A stretch of DNA of 64,000 bases from Tomocerus qinae (Eukaryota > Arthropoda > Collembola > Entomobryomorpha > Tomoceridae). The position numbers and the translations under genes are program-made. The stretch spans positions 36,462,909 through 36,526,908 of the forward strand of contig CM034547.1 of the NCBI GenBank assembly GCA_020055645.1, given 5' to 3'. Shown one piece after another: positions 51,380-64,000 of this stretch; within the stretch, counting starts at the first letter, position 1; each line of letters opens with the position of its first letter. The notes under the pieces are model-generated. The model did no database searches, had not been told where the DNA came from, and saw only the letters and a list, made by a program, of their open reading frames with translations.

Positions 51380-54300
51380 GTACGTACCTCTTTATCTATT
51401 CCTCCCAGCTAGTGCTTCCTTTTTAATTAATTTAGTCTTAGACTAGTTTGCATCGAGAATTGATCGCGTCTCATTGGCACCAAGAAGAAAGGATGAGAAA
51501 TAAAGGTGAAAAGTTAGGCAATTAAAAACAAGTCGTTTAGTTATTAGCAATTCGCCAATTATTACGAAGGCGCCGTCATTTCTTCGTGATTCCATTACCT
51601 GCGTTTCCCGAGGCGAGACAATTAGTAGTACAACAAATCATAATTGTGTGGAATTTAATGATACGTTGTCGCTCGACTTGGTTGGGAGCGTTAACGTATG
51701 TAATATGCGTGTATAGATCTAGATTATACGTAACCTGGATGCATAACTATACAGAGGATAATATAGGGATATACCACTCAATATACTGAAGGAACATGGC
51801 GGATGAAGAGATTATTATTTTTCTGCAGCGTTTGTTTTCTTCCCTTCTCATCAGATCTGACGAGTCTCTCATTTCATACTATTATGATTATTATGCTAGT
51901 TGAAGTTGAGCTGACTTGGACTTGACTGGCTGTGAATGTGAGTTAATTTGAGCTATTAAGGGGTTGCCTTGCACTGATGCAATTGCCGTGAGTGATACTG
52001 ATAGGGATTTCCGCTTGTCGTGCTCATTTTTATATTCATCATATATTGCATTATCTCTATTTGTGTGTATAATATTACATAACATTCGTAAATTATACGA
52101 TATGAACTCATAACGTGAGTGGATGAGCCTTGTGTTACGATAGACGTCTGTTCTGAGCAGATTAAAGATAGTATTTATGTCTGTGTAATGTAATATTATG
52201 GTATTGTGTGAGCAGGAGCAAGGAGAGGAGGAGAGAGACCCAGACGGCATGCCTATGTAGTCCTTAATAATAATAATCGTATATTATCCTGATTCCTCCT
52301 TGATCAGAGACGAGTGCGCGTTCTGACAACTTATTTCATTGGATTGGATCAGATGCGACTCGGTAGTAGTCTATAGACACTGTACACACTATATTCTCAT
52401 TAGTTTAGAGTTCATTACCTTATTTGAGCAGAATTGTGTGACTCTGTCTGCTCTCATTGTATGGTCTTGGGTCATTTAGTGTCGGCGGAATGACTTTCGG
52501 CTCCCTCCGCATTGGCTCGGCGGAGAAAGTGGGAAATGTTATGTTTGATCTAGATTCGGATAAGGACAAGAAGAACAAAAAGAGCAATTGAGAGTGACTT
52601 GACTAGGTAGCTTTATGTTCTCATATAAAGTAATGTGCCATGCATTGTCTTGTGCTATTCATGTACAGATAAGTAAGATGGCTGTTATTACTATCTCTGT
52701 CGTCTCTATACTATTAGGCGGACTGTTTTCTTTTTCGTATAATTGAGTATATGAGTTTGTCTATGGAAAAAGAGGCTTGAATGGATGGATGGGTGGTGAG
52801 ACTGGGAGTATGAAATGAACTAATCTACGGAGAAAAGGAAGAGTACTAGAACAAAGTAGAACTGCTGGAAGGAATTTATTTAGTTTTCCTTCAGTGAATT
52901 TAGTATGCTGTGCAGATGGTATAAAAGGACGTGAGCGAGTGGAGCAATGTGATGTGATGTACATCAAGTGAATAACTTTCCTATCCTCATTGCTCCTCTG
53001 CTACTGTATTTGGTCTGATATTAGACTGTCCTTCTCTGTCGTTTGACGACACTCCAACCAACTACTTCAGTCACTACTCTAATCTCCCGTTTCTTTTTCG
53101 GAGAGCTACTTGGAATTTTGAGTAGAAAGGAGTGGGTGCCTTAGTCAACTTCCAAACGTCTACTACCCCCATCATCTTAGGAAAAGCACATTTTGCAACT
53201 ACTACTACTATACCTCTTACTGTCTAATATGCAAGTGTATAGTAGTAGTTGTTAATATTGTGCGCCTTTTCAGAATAGTTTGTCTACTATTAGTTTTTGT
53301 ATCAGTAACTTGGCCCTGTTTATAGTCCAAATGGGTAGATACAGGAGATATCAAGAGGAGAGTAGATTCATTGCGGTAACTATGTAGATGCATATACTTA
53401 TATAAGATTGTTGTGTTATATGCGTTCATCGTTCATTCGTGAATGTGGAAGATGCGATGCTGATGGCTCTGGAGGAAATTAAAATTCTCTCGTCTGTTAG
53501 CTCAATTTATCTCGAGTCGCTCGACAGAGGAATGAGAGTTTTTCGTTTTTGCAATTCATCAACTCAGTACTTTGTCCAATTCCCACCATACATCTCCCAG
53601 ATCATCAATTCACTGATCATTCTATACCAATCCATAATACTTCCTTGGTGCACCTACCTACTACTACTGCTCCTCGTCTCCTCTCCGTCCTTAGACAGAT
53701 ACATAGTAGATAGAGTGATAGTAAGTGGCAATAGTCCTTCCTTCATAACCAAGATAACATAAAACTAAGAACATGGCTAATGGTTGGGGCTAAGGCTCAC
53801 TATGAATACATCTCGCAGTCGAGAACTGAAGAGCATTACCAAATAGAGCTAATATCTCCCGTTTCTCGCTTTCATTCCATTCCGTACAAAATGGCGTGAC
53901 CTGAACGCATTTCCACACCAAAAATCAAATTACATGCATCTTCCTTCTTTGCCATTTTTCAAACTTCCTCTCCACTCTTTCATTTCGGTTTCCGTCACTA
54001 TTCCTCTTTATATCTCAACTTTACTACACACCATTCGATGATGCATACCGAGATACACAGAAATATCCAATTCACTTCCTTCGTCATCAGCCCAACTTTG
54101 TATCTCTTCTTCCCAAAACTCTTTTCTTACTTTTTTCTTAGATATTGTAACTTATTTACTACATGTTCAATTGTATTCATTAAGGCACTTGCTTTCTAGA
54201 CCCGACTCTTTTGGAGCCTAATGTGGAATCTCATGGATTCCCATGTCTTCAATTGCATTGTACTTATATCTCTTATAACGAGAACATTTCTCAAAGCAAT

Positions 54301-57300
54301 TTTCTTCTCTTTTGTTATTATTACTAATTGTAAGTTGCAGTTCGTAGTAGAAAACTCATTCCTACTTTTCTTCATCTACTCACCCAAATGACTATCTCAT
54401 CTCAAACTGCCTCCGTTATAGTTAATGTCACTATCCATAAGAAACTAGCAAATCGTGTGTTCAGCTCTACTGAACCAATCCTGTTACTTTTAATGTTCAT
54501 TTTTCTTCTCAGCACACTAAGACGATGACTCTGCCATTTCAATATCTGTGAGCACCTAACTCAATTATTGATCTGAAACAAGGAAGTATTGCCACGACCA
54601 ATTAAAGAGAAATGTATATAATAAATCCCTTTCTCGAAACTGTAATTAAGGATACTTATTCTCCGCTATAAGACGTTTTAATTTATTCAAGAGTAATTTC
54701 CTTTAGAGGTTACGTCTTAAGTTTTGAGTTGACGCTCTTATACCCATGGAAAAAGCTATTAAGATAAAACTAGTTTTTGCCGAATGACGATTCTGGGCTG
54801 CATTTGTAAATTTGTAAATGTAGGTATATGTAAAAGTGTAAGAGTATAGGCAACAAATTAGTCTTATTGTAAATTAACAGATAAATATTTTATTTGCTGC
54901 TAATGTTGCATGTTTGGGATTGGGATACATCTCATTTTCTCCAATTTTAGTTGATGAACTCATCCTGGTAATTTCTGCATCAAATTGACTGAGCAAGGTT
55001 GTTCGTTTAGAGGGAGGATATAGGATACTTATAAATGATGTACAAATAACATAAGTACTTATAGATTATGAAATAGTAAATAATATATCGGTAGATAGGT
55101 GTTTGGAATGACAAATAATTTTTATTTTCTGCTGATCATCCTATGAAGGTAAATATTAAATACAATCTCTATAATTATTACTAATTACTACTTCTATTAT
55201 TATAAGCTATTACAAACGCATAATATAGAGATGATAACACTTAAATTGTAGCTGAAGGACGTGGGAGGATCTCCTATTTAGTCAGACACAATATATTTGG
55301 TGTGCACACGTATTCACAATGTTATTGTTAGTTAGATAGGATTTAATGGTTTTGTTGCAGTTTGGCATATCTACATTTATACACAATTACGTCGTATTAA
55401 TAGTGGAAAATCTATTAGGAATTTAATGGCATGAGTTGACTGATATGATTTGAGAGCATAATTACACGCTCTACGTTATACAAGAGTAATTAGAATATTG
55501 ACGATTTTAAAACATTGCTCACTACAACTATCATAAATTACGATAGTATTAGGGAAGGAACAGAATAATATTAAATATGGGGACAATCCATTGGATTCTC
55601 GCATGTGATTCCATTTTCAAGTGCTTTTGTGCATGTTATATTTATTGTGGTTTTATCATCTGCTATGAATAACCGAGCAAATAAAGGCAGTGTCTGTAGC
55701 CAACAACGGGAAATCACTTGATCAATGTTAAATACATGTTAATGGTGTCGACTTGTCTGCCAAATGAAAGCGGATGATCAAAAGAGATAATCCCAATCGA
55801 ACCGGATTCAGCTTGATTACCTTTTTAGAGGAATGATGTTTTAATGTGGGATAGAAAGTACGCAGTTAATGATAATCGAAAGGATATTGATGTTGGCAAC
55901 TTTGTTAGCTTTGTGATATTATTATGTTGTCATCTTTATCGCTTCAAATAAAAGATAGATACGACATGCATACCAACGGACTGACATGACACGAGCTAAA
56001 GAGACCATAAACAGTGGAATTCATTAGATTATCACGGTTCATGGATGATGATGATGTGTGCGATGGTCGATGAATTCATATAAGGGGAAATAACTAGCAA
56101 TCAGACTATGTGGTTTATTTAATGGATGTTTTCTCTTGTGTGCTCAGGGGGTGGGAGTTAACATGATAATGTTTGCAATCCTATGAATGATTAATCAGCC
56201 ACACTCAACTACATCATAATATCTCTATACGTACTTAGTGCAGGAACATCCAAGGCTTAATATAAGTTTATTTAATACTTCGTTTAATGCTTGTGTTAGT
56301 TAAGTAAGCATTAAATTATTAGAATTGAGCTGTAAAATCATCCTGCTCATTATATCCATTCTACATCACTCCATGATATTCTAATGTATATTCTACACAT
56401 AGTCATACCTAATAAAAGACTTATGCATGTTGCAGTACAATGAGCATATAGACACGAATGGAATTAAGTGCTTCTCCAAATATTGTTTGTGTACAAATTG
56501 TGCAGCTATGAAAAACGGCTGACAGTATTTACTTCACTTGTTTCGTGTTCATTCTGAAGGGTCAATTTGTAGGGAGGAGATTCGACTAATCGGTCTCTAA
56601 GACCGACTCTAAATGTTCGTTCAACATTACAATGGAAGCATCAGAATCCGATGCATTTTATTGACAGACGCTCGACAAAAGATTTGCATGTACCAAACAC
56701 CAAACTGAGCATTTGTTTAACTCGATAATTAATTATTCAACACCCACTCTAGGTGTTATACGCAATTGCAGTTTACTGTAACGAATGTAAAATGTTAATT
56801 ATTAGAAGCGACTGATATTTAAGCAGCATCGAAAAATAGAATTGTAGTAATAGAAGTTCCAGGTTGCGGTTCAGTTAGGAGTTGAGTCCAGTCGATTCAT
56901 TTCCGTTAGTTTGGATGCAGGAGGGAATTGAGATGTTTAGACTTTCGTTAGAGTTGAGAGTGAGGAGAGCCCAGCGTGGGATTCTCACCATCAGTGTGGG
57001 TCATTCCGGGTGGAATTTTATGGGCAACTCGGTCCAAATTGATTAAGATTTGATTTCCTCATCTCTCTGCTAACAAATTGGGTCTGTCTGGTTGGACTCC
57101 AAAAGCTCCACTCTTGAACTAATCAAGGACTCATCTGAAACGCATATGCTGCTCGCATCTCTTTTCTCGTCCACTTTTATTCTCCTTCGACCCAAGTTTG
57201 AATTTCAAAGGACCCGATTGAACTTAATTGATTGAGCTTTTATGTGGTGCGTTGTTTGGCGAGAGAGTGACATGACAGCAAGCATCTGGGCTAATAATCT

Positions 57301-60300
57301 TCCTTTGCAACTGGATATCCCTGTCCCTAAATTATATTGATGTCTCTATTTACACACTCCTCTCTGACCATCCTGGATATTTAATTAACTACTATACGCT
57401 ATGTCCCTGACGCTAGATTGCATCTTTGCTCTTATACGAGGCAGATGCTTCTGTTGTATGGGCTCCAATAATTCCCGATTGTTTCGTTGAAGGTTTTCAT
57501 TTGATAAACTATTAGACACACACGGTGTTTAAAACGATATGCAAGTGGTCAAATTTTAAATTACCTTCATTGTGTTGATTTATAAATGTTTTACAAATCT
57601 ATGGTATAATTGGGTGCAGTAAGACTGACTTTCAAGAATAAAAATTACCTATTCTGAGTAGAATGGTAGAAGACAAAGAGTTCGGGGAAAAGATGAAAAA
57701 GTGTGGAAAGGGAGCCGAGAGGAGAGGATTGGGCGATGATATGACAGTGATATATCCCTCCATTAAACGAGCATCGTCTCCTACTCATCGTTCAAATGGG
57801 CTGGTCTTCCCGACTTGTTCTGTGCCGTTCAATACATCCTTTTTATGTCCTCTGCTCATATTTTTTTGTAATTGAATATACAGAGATTATTGTGGTGCAC
57901 ATCGTGAGGTATGAATATATAAGGTTGGTTGACTCGGGAGAGATGATGTGTATAATGTAATAATAATATAGCAGATCCATGTCATGTTTGCTTGTGAGGT
58001 TGATGTTGAGTTTGGAGTTCGTGTGAGCGCAAATAGACGAGAAAGGAAATCTCTGAAGTTCAAACAGGATTCGTCGGAAATCAATAACCTATATCAAAAT
58101 ATTTGCATTCCCCCATTAAACATTGCATGATGTGATGATAAACTTGAGACGAGACACGATATCTCTGTTTAGTACTACTAAATGAAACGACTTTGTCTAA
58201 CCAAACGTTAAGCTAATAAGAGCCACAACCAAATGACATTATAAATACACTATTACAAAAATGTTCAAGTCTTGTTATTAGTCTTAGTTAGGTACTTATT
58301 AGATTACATTGCTGAGACATGAAAGAATAAATAGACGGAGCTGCATTTACAAAGACTTTTTCTCTACTAAATATAATATTTCCCTGATTCCACTCACCAA
58401 TGAGTAGGCAACTTGAATTATATAGGCATGACAAGAAGTGTATGTCAAATATTGCACATACAATAAATCTATATGCACTAATGCTACATTTAATGCTACT
58501 ACGAATATGATTACGATATTTGGATTTTATTCTCCTCCTAAGGCTTCATTTCCTCCGTTTACTTTTCAAACAAATGTGTATTATTTCACTATTATGGCTT
58601 CTTGGTTTAATAACTCTGTCGAATGTACACACAACAAAATCCTCCTCAACTATTGACATTTTCACCCCTTCCAAATATACTAACATTATAATAGCACTGT
58701 ATATTTAATCTGATCATTATATATAACCAGGACATAATCAGTTAGACATCAAAACTTATTGTTTGCCCTACCGAGTAGCATCACTCTAGCGTACTTGGAA
58801 CTAATTATTAAGTTACACCTTTGCATGATAACGAAAACAGACACGTCACTTCTTCCAATGAAGAATGTTGGCTACGGAAAGACTTATGAGTCAAAAAATT
58901 TTGAATTCATGTCAGTCTTCAATTATATTCTATGATTTTCCTAATTTTTCTTCTTAATGAACATATGACTCACATTAAAGTTTACTTTATTATGATGTAT
59001 TGGTGAAACTTGTTTCATGTCAAAGTGTTTAAAAATTCATCTAAGTGTGAAGATAACACATTTTCCAACTTTTTAGAATGTTTTGACTGCATTTTGCTAA
59101 TAGTTGCTCTATCAAGTGCAAACAACAATTTCAAGTTTTTGTGATTGAGAGTGAACATGATATACAGTTAACGGTATGTTAAGCCTGTTACACATAATTG
59201 TAGTAATGCATACATACTGAAGAAGTAGTGCTGAATTTGGCACTTGCTTCTGACATTATTAGCTGAATCGCTTCAAACGATTTCTTTTCCTTTTTAGCTT
59301 CCTTTTTGCTTAGGTGTTAAGTCGTCGGTTGTCAAAATATCGTTCCATCCTGTCAAAGGTGTCAAAACACACGGCTAACTTTGCCATTGCATTACAAAAC
59401 GAAATAATCCGCATTAGGTCATGCAATTGAAGTTAGGAATTTTATGTTAATCACAACTTTTCTGAAAGGAAATTCAGTAATTGCGACTTTTAACAGTACC
59501 AAATAACAAAATTGATAAGTTAATCTGCATAGGGAAAGGATGAACCTTTTTAAAGTATTGTATCAACAAGTTAATCATCATAGTATGACTAATCCGTCAG
59601 TGATTTTCCATGGAAGAGTAGAAATGGGGATAATTAACTTGTAGATTAAGAGTGACTGCATAAAAACACTAAATATATATCGCCATTTTAACGAGGCTGC
59701 TATATTTATTGTGTAATGGCTAATGGGTATTATAATATTTTATGATACAGAGTAATCCTCTATTAAGAATACTTATTATGCCTAATAGAAACTTAAGTCT
59801 AAGAGGAAAATTAACGCGAGTACCTAGTCGAGAGAACACAAGAAAGGATGATGATGTCTGACGGAATTGAAGTAGGTATTAGTCACATTAATTTAAATTA
59901 CGTTCTACCTGTTGTATAGTATACATTATAAATACAGAATAATAGCATCATTATCTTGCTGATATGTACTCCAATATCTTTTAATGCACGTAAGCATTAG
60001 TAAGAATACTAGGGAATGTGGTTATGGTTTAGAAACGTTTGGAGTTGTCTTACTAATTTTAAGTTTTAAATTTAGACTGCATTTGCATTAATTGATGAGA
60101 GTTTGCTGGGAAGAATGTATAATGCTATATAGATGCTCGAGTAATCTGGTGCGCAAGAGGGTTGGAAATGTAGCATGTGTATGATTTAATGGTAGTAACA
60201 TAACGTAGGACTCATTGTCTACAATATTTGAGTTTATAGTATATCTAGTATAATAATTAAGGGTCATTTCATGAAATATTTATAACTTGAGTCAAGTAGA

Positions 60301-63300
60301 AGTGAAGGAAGAGATATTCGTAGTGTGGAAGTCGTCGAGAATTGTTGCGTTGTGGATCATGAAGCGAGCATTATTAATATTAGTGTAATAGGTACAGACA
60401 CATGGATATAAATGTGATAAGAGCTGGACGGAGATGGAAGGAAGAGCGGAGGTTATAGACAATAATAATAATAACAATAATAATGATAATAATATGAGGT
60501 GGGATGTGTCGTTAGTTTTAATGTGTCCGACTTGGTGCAACTTAATGATGTTGAATATGAAATGAAACTGCGGGGAGGAGGAAGAGTTCTTTGCTTTACT
60601 TTTCGTTTTCTTGAGTTTTGCCTCCCTTCTTTCTTCTCCCTCTCAAGGGAATAATATCACACTAATCTACATTAAAGGTACTTCACATTCACATTAGATT
60701 TTAATGTTTTCCTCGTATCTCTTTCCCTTGCAGCTCGAGTGCTGCTTTATTGGTCATACTCACCATCATGTCTGCCTAATGTCATAAATGTACTACATTG
60801 TATATTTATCATATTAGTCCTCTCCATTTTGGAATAAGCGAATGGAAATGGAATAAATATATGCGGATTAGTATGTGCTCACTGAACAACTCCATTTTTT
60901 ACTGCGGCATAAATAGATGCCTCTGCACTAATGTAGCTAAGTAAATATTAAGATGAGATTCTAAAATCTCTCTTGTTCTGCTCCGCCACCTTAAGAATTA
61001 CAATTCAGTGATCATGACGTTTTTAATGTACTTGCACACATACCAATTTACAGATGTTGTTTTATTGTTCCTGTACATATCTTCCTATTTTACATTCCTT
61101 CATTTTTACTCCCAACTCCTTTATGCAGTGTTTTATTTTCAAAACAAATGGAAAATTTCATATGTTCAATGAATCCACACACAAAATTAGAGATTGCATT
61201 AAAGTGATGATTAATATTAATGTGAAAATGTTATTTTTCCGTTATGACAAAGTATTTACAGTAAATATATTATCTCTCAATGGTTTCATGCGATATTTAG
61301 GTAGGAAGCTAGAAATCATGTGTTTGCAATTGGAAACATTGTAGTACATTGTGTTTGACTTTTGGGATGGTGTCCATTAAGTACCTTACCATGAGCAAGA
61401 AGTATTTAGAATAGCTTATAGCTAATATTCAACACACATGTGAATTCAGCTCTGCTTTCCAACTCCTTGTACTCTCAAAACTATTGTAGATGAGTACTGT
61501 TAATAAAATTATACATGACTAGGTATATCTTATAGGGTTAAGTATCTACCAATATGTAAACTATGTAAATTTTGAATTCCTTTTTCAGAGACGATGTTAA
61601 GTTCATTTGCCTTTGTTATTCAATTTCATCGATTGAGGAGAATAGATGAGAGGTTGAAAGATCTCTGCTACGAGTTGTTACTAATATCTTTAGGTACATA
61701 CGTAGCGTATTTGTATTATCAACTGTGTATATATGTAATGAATGTACTCTGGCTCTCGCCTCTCTAGACTGGGCAATAATAACTCATTCTTATGGGTAGG
61801 TAGTCTTAAGTGTAATGGTATTGGTATCCGGCTGGTTAGCTCAATTCCATTGTCTGATAATGTTAGTTGAACTTGAGCTTTAGCTTGTGCTACAATCTGG
61901 CCTGGCGTGCCTCTCCTCTGTTCTCTTGTCCAGTTATTATCCGGATTTTTGTTTACGGGTTTTAGGTGATTAGAATTGTAATGATTTTTAACGTAGTAGT
62001 GTATACATTCAAGAGCTATCTACACGTACATGTGTAATAGTCCCAGAGTTATTTACTATTTAGATAGCGACATAGAATTGCATTAGATATGTTTTATGGA
62101 TTTTTATTGCGCCTCATTCTAAACGACTACCTCTCCATATTTTATAGCGTAGCTGTGCTAGTTGTCTATACTTTGTTTGAATTATCACTGCAATGAGTTT
62201 TTATGACTCCTACATCTTTAATTAATGGCATTAGGTAATCGTATTATCCTTAATCAGCCACATTTTAATTACTTTGCCATTTTAGCCACTGATTACGTCT
62301 TTGCACTTTTTATAATTACATACCTTCGTAGGAGGAATCATAAATTTGTTATTGTATTTGCCTGACGTGTGTATCTTCTCTACCATTATGTAATATGTTT
62401 GTCATAAAGTAAATAATGCTTTACATACGAATGTATTATATTTAATGATAGTCTCAAGATAATAATATCGCTAGCTGCCTCTACTTTAGCTTATTTGGGC
62501 TCTTCTGTGTATTATTATTTTGTATCGTATTGTATTTAGGTTACCTCATAATTAACGAGTTAGTGTAAGGAGGTTTTATAAATGAACCTCCCCTAAGCCT
62601 TCTGTTTCCAACTTACCTAACTCTGGGGGACAGGGACATAACACATTTACTCACAACTACCAACAATGAATTTTAATGTGCAAACTACATGAAAACATGC
62701 TTTCAATATTTTAATGCTTACTCCAAGCGATACAATTGGGCTGTGCTAACCATGCGAATTTATCATCTGCCATTTTCACTTGTTTACGCTCTTAGTTAAT
62801 TGGTTTGCTATTTCTAATTACAAGGAATCACAAAGCCGTCGGTTGTAAAATAATTAAATATAAATATCAATCTAATTGTCTATTTCTTAATATGTCTTCT
62901 TACAATGTATTTTCTGTTCTTTAATTTGTATAGGAAGTTATTAGATATATCGATTGGATGCTATACCCATTAATTCAAGTCCCTTTTACATATAGACTTA
63001 CACTTCCCTATAAATAAGAATCTCTGAGCTAGATAAATATATTAGGGGTATTAAAAGGTTATGCAAGAGCTGTGCCTATCCAGCAGTAACCCACGACGCA
63101 ATAGAAATGTAATAATAAGGGATTCATTTGTGTTTTGTGGTGTTCTGTTTCTGTATCGTTGTTTAAGTGCTTTCTGTAAATGTAGTTCATTACATATAAG
63201 TAGAAGTACTAATAGGAGTAAGTGTAGTTAGGTAGTAGAAAAGGCTCGGCACATGTTTCGTAAAGGAAATATAGGAAAAGCGATCATTTTCAAAGAGATC

Positions 63301-64000
63301 CAAAAGCCTAGGAAGGAATTTGTTGAGGGAAAGAAAAAGATATTAGCGCCCGAGTCATAAATTTCGTCGCAAATAAAAGATTGAAAATCCACGCCCCTCT
63401 CGAACCTTTTTCTCTCTTCAGTTGAGTGAGTGAGTTGAGTTTGTGTTTCTTCTGTTTGTACTTTTTGAACGTTACATTATTATATCTGAAGCATTTAATG
63501 GTTACATTACAAGGGAATACGATGAAATGGAAATGTAGGCCCACTTCTTCAGTTGGATTCCTTTTTTACTTTTACCTTCATTTCAGTCCGGTATATCCAC
63601 AGATAAATATGTATTGCCTTTTAGTCCTCTTCATACAACCTTCAAGAAGTGTATAACAGACAGAGGGCAGGAACAAATATACCATAACGTAGAACAACAA
63701 CATCATAACCTTAGATTCTTTCCTATACTAATAATTTATTCTTAAACAAAGGGAGAAATGAGCAATCAATTACAATGGCTCTCCTGGCTCAATATAAAAC
63801 AAATTAACCTTTTTTCATGCTCTAATCACGATTTGCCGTGTCTTGGCCTCCACTCTTTCACTCCATTTTCAGGCATCCCACACTTCAGTTAAACTACATA
63901 GGGACATGTGTACAATAAATAAGAGTATTGTTATTACCAAATAAATACTATTTATTATGTGTGTATTAGTAGTATGTCCCCTTCAGCTGCCACAGCCAAA
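51380..64000 (+). other. Long intron of the ARID3 homologue, continuing off the window
   Basis: Starts with a strong GTACGT donor directly after the WSFEEQFKQ codons. No exon encoding the rest of the ARID domain is seen through the right edge, so the intron exceeds 12.6 kb. Contains an AAT microsatellite (60461-60494) and scattered TTTTAATGT words. No other gene or recognisable transposon. Confidence 0.6.
60461..60494. repeat. (AAT)n microsatellite
   Basis: Imperfect AAT repeat of about 11 units with two interruptions, within the long intron. Confidence 0.9.

Noticed and set aside
51891-52250. 119-codon open frame, minus strand
   Set aside because: Low-complexity residue mix and no domain; lies in the ARID3 intron; no splice or promoter context.
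53439-53762. 107-codon open frame, plus strand
   Set aside because: Hydrophobic stretches come from T/C-rich DNA; no similarity to a known protein; stops soon after.

Overview
The window looks like an insect nuclear genome. It is AT-rich, has GT-AG introns of about 40 bp up to 24 kb, and carries single-copy insect genes (JAK kinase, cyclin B, an ARID3/dead ringer transcription factor). A hemipteran would fit the texture, but I cannot fix the order from sequence alone. Gene models were built by eye from open frames, splice consensus and intron phase. In the three multi-exon host genes every exon-exon phase is consistent.

Left part (1-13 kb), compact genes. Positions 1-3275 (minus strand) hold nine exons of a Janus kinase (Drosophila hopscotch family): FERM, SH2-like and pseudokinase regions. 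The tyrosine kinase domain lies beyond the left edge. Head to head with it is a C1orf43/NICE-3 homologue (3530-6274, plus). Both genes have splice acceptors just upstream of their start codons, so their 5' ends probably interleave. A broken fragment of an unrecognised gene lies at 7623-8105. A complete eight-exon cyclin B gene follows at 10293-12855, with a destruction box and both cyclin folds.

Middle (14.0-23.3 kb), nested transposons. An outer non-autonomous element (about 14035-23295) has long terminal inverted repeats built from 32-bp units. It is interrupted by two head-to-tail, nearly identical 4.3 kb DNA transposons (14375-18680 and 18685-22988) separated and flanked by TTAA. Each inner copy carries a broken transposase of the Mutator-like/Kolobok-like type on the plus strand. 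On the minus strand each carries a four-exon DEDDh-type 3'-5' exonuclease gene that is open in both copies. This transposon with its own nuclease passenger is the most unusual thing in the window.

Right part (23.3-64 kb), a gene-poor domain. I see one gene, an ARID3/retained (dead ringer) homologue on the plus strand. A promoter-like block (about 25.85-26.41 kb) with two perfect AACCGGTT palindromes precedes a 12-codon first exon (26410-26445). A 24 kb intron follows, then three short exons at 50398-51379 ending exactly where the ARID region begins. The rest of the gene lies beyond the right edge. The long introns hold no other gene and no transposon that I can recognise, as is usual for tightly regulated developmental genes.
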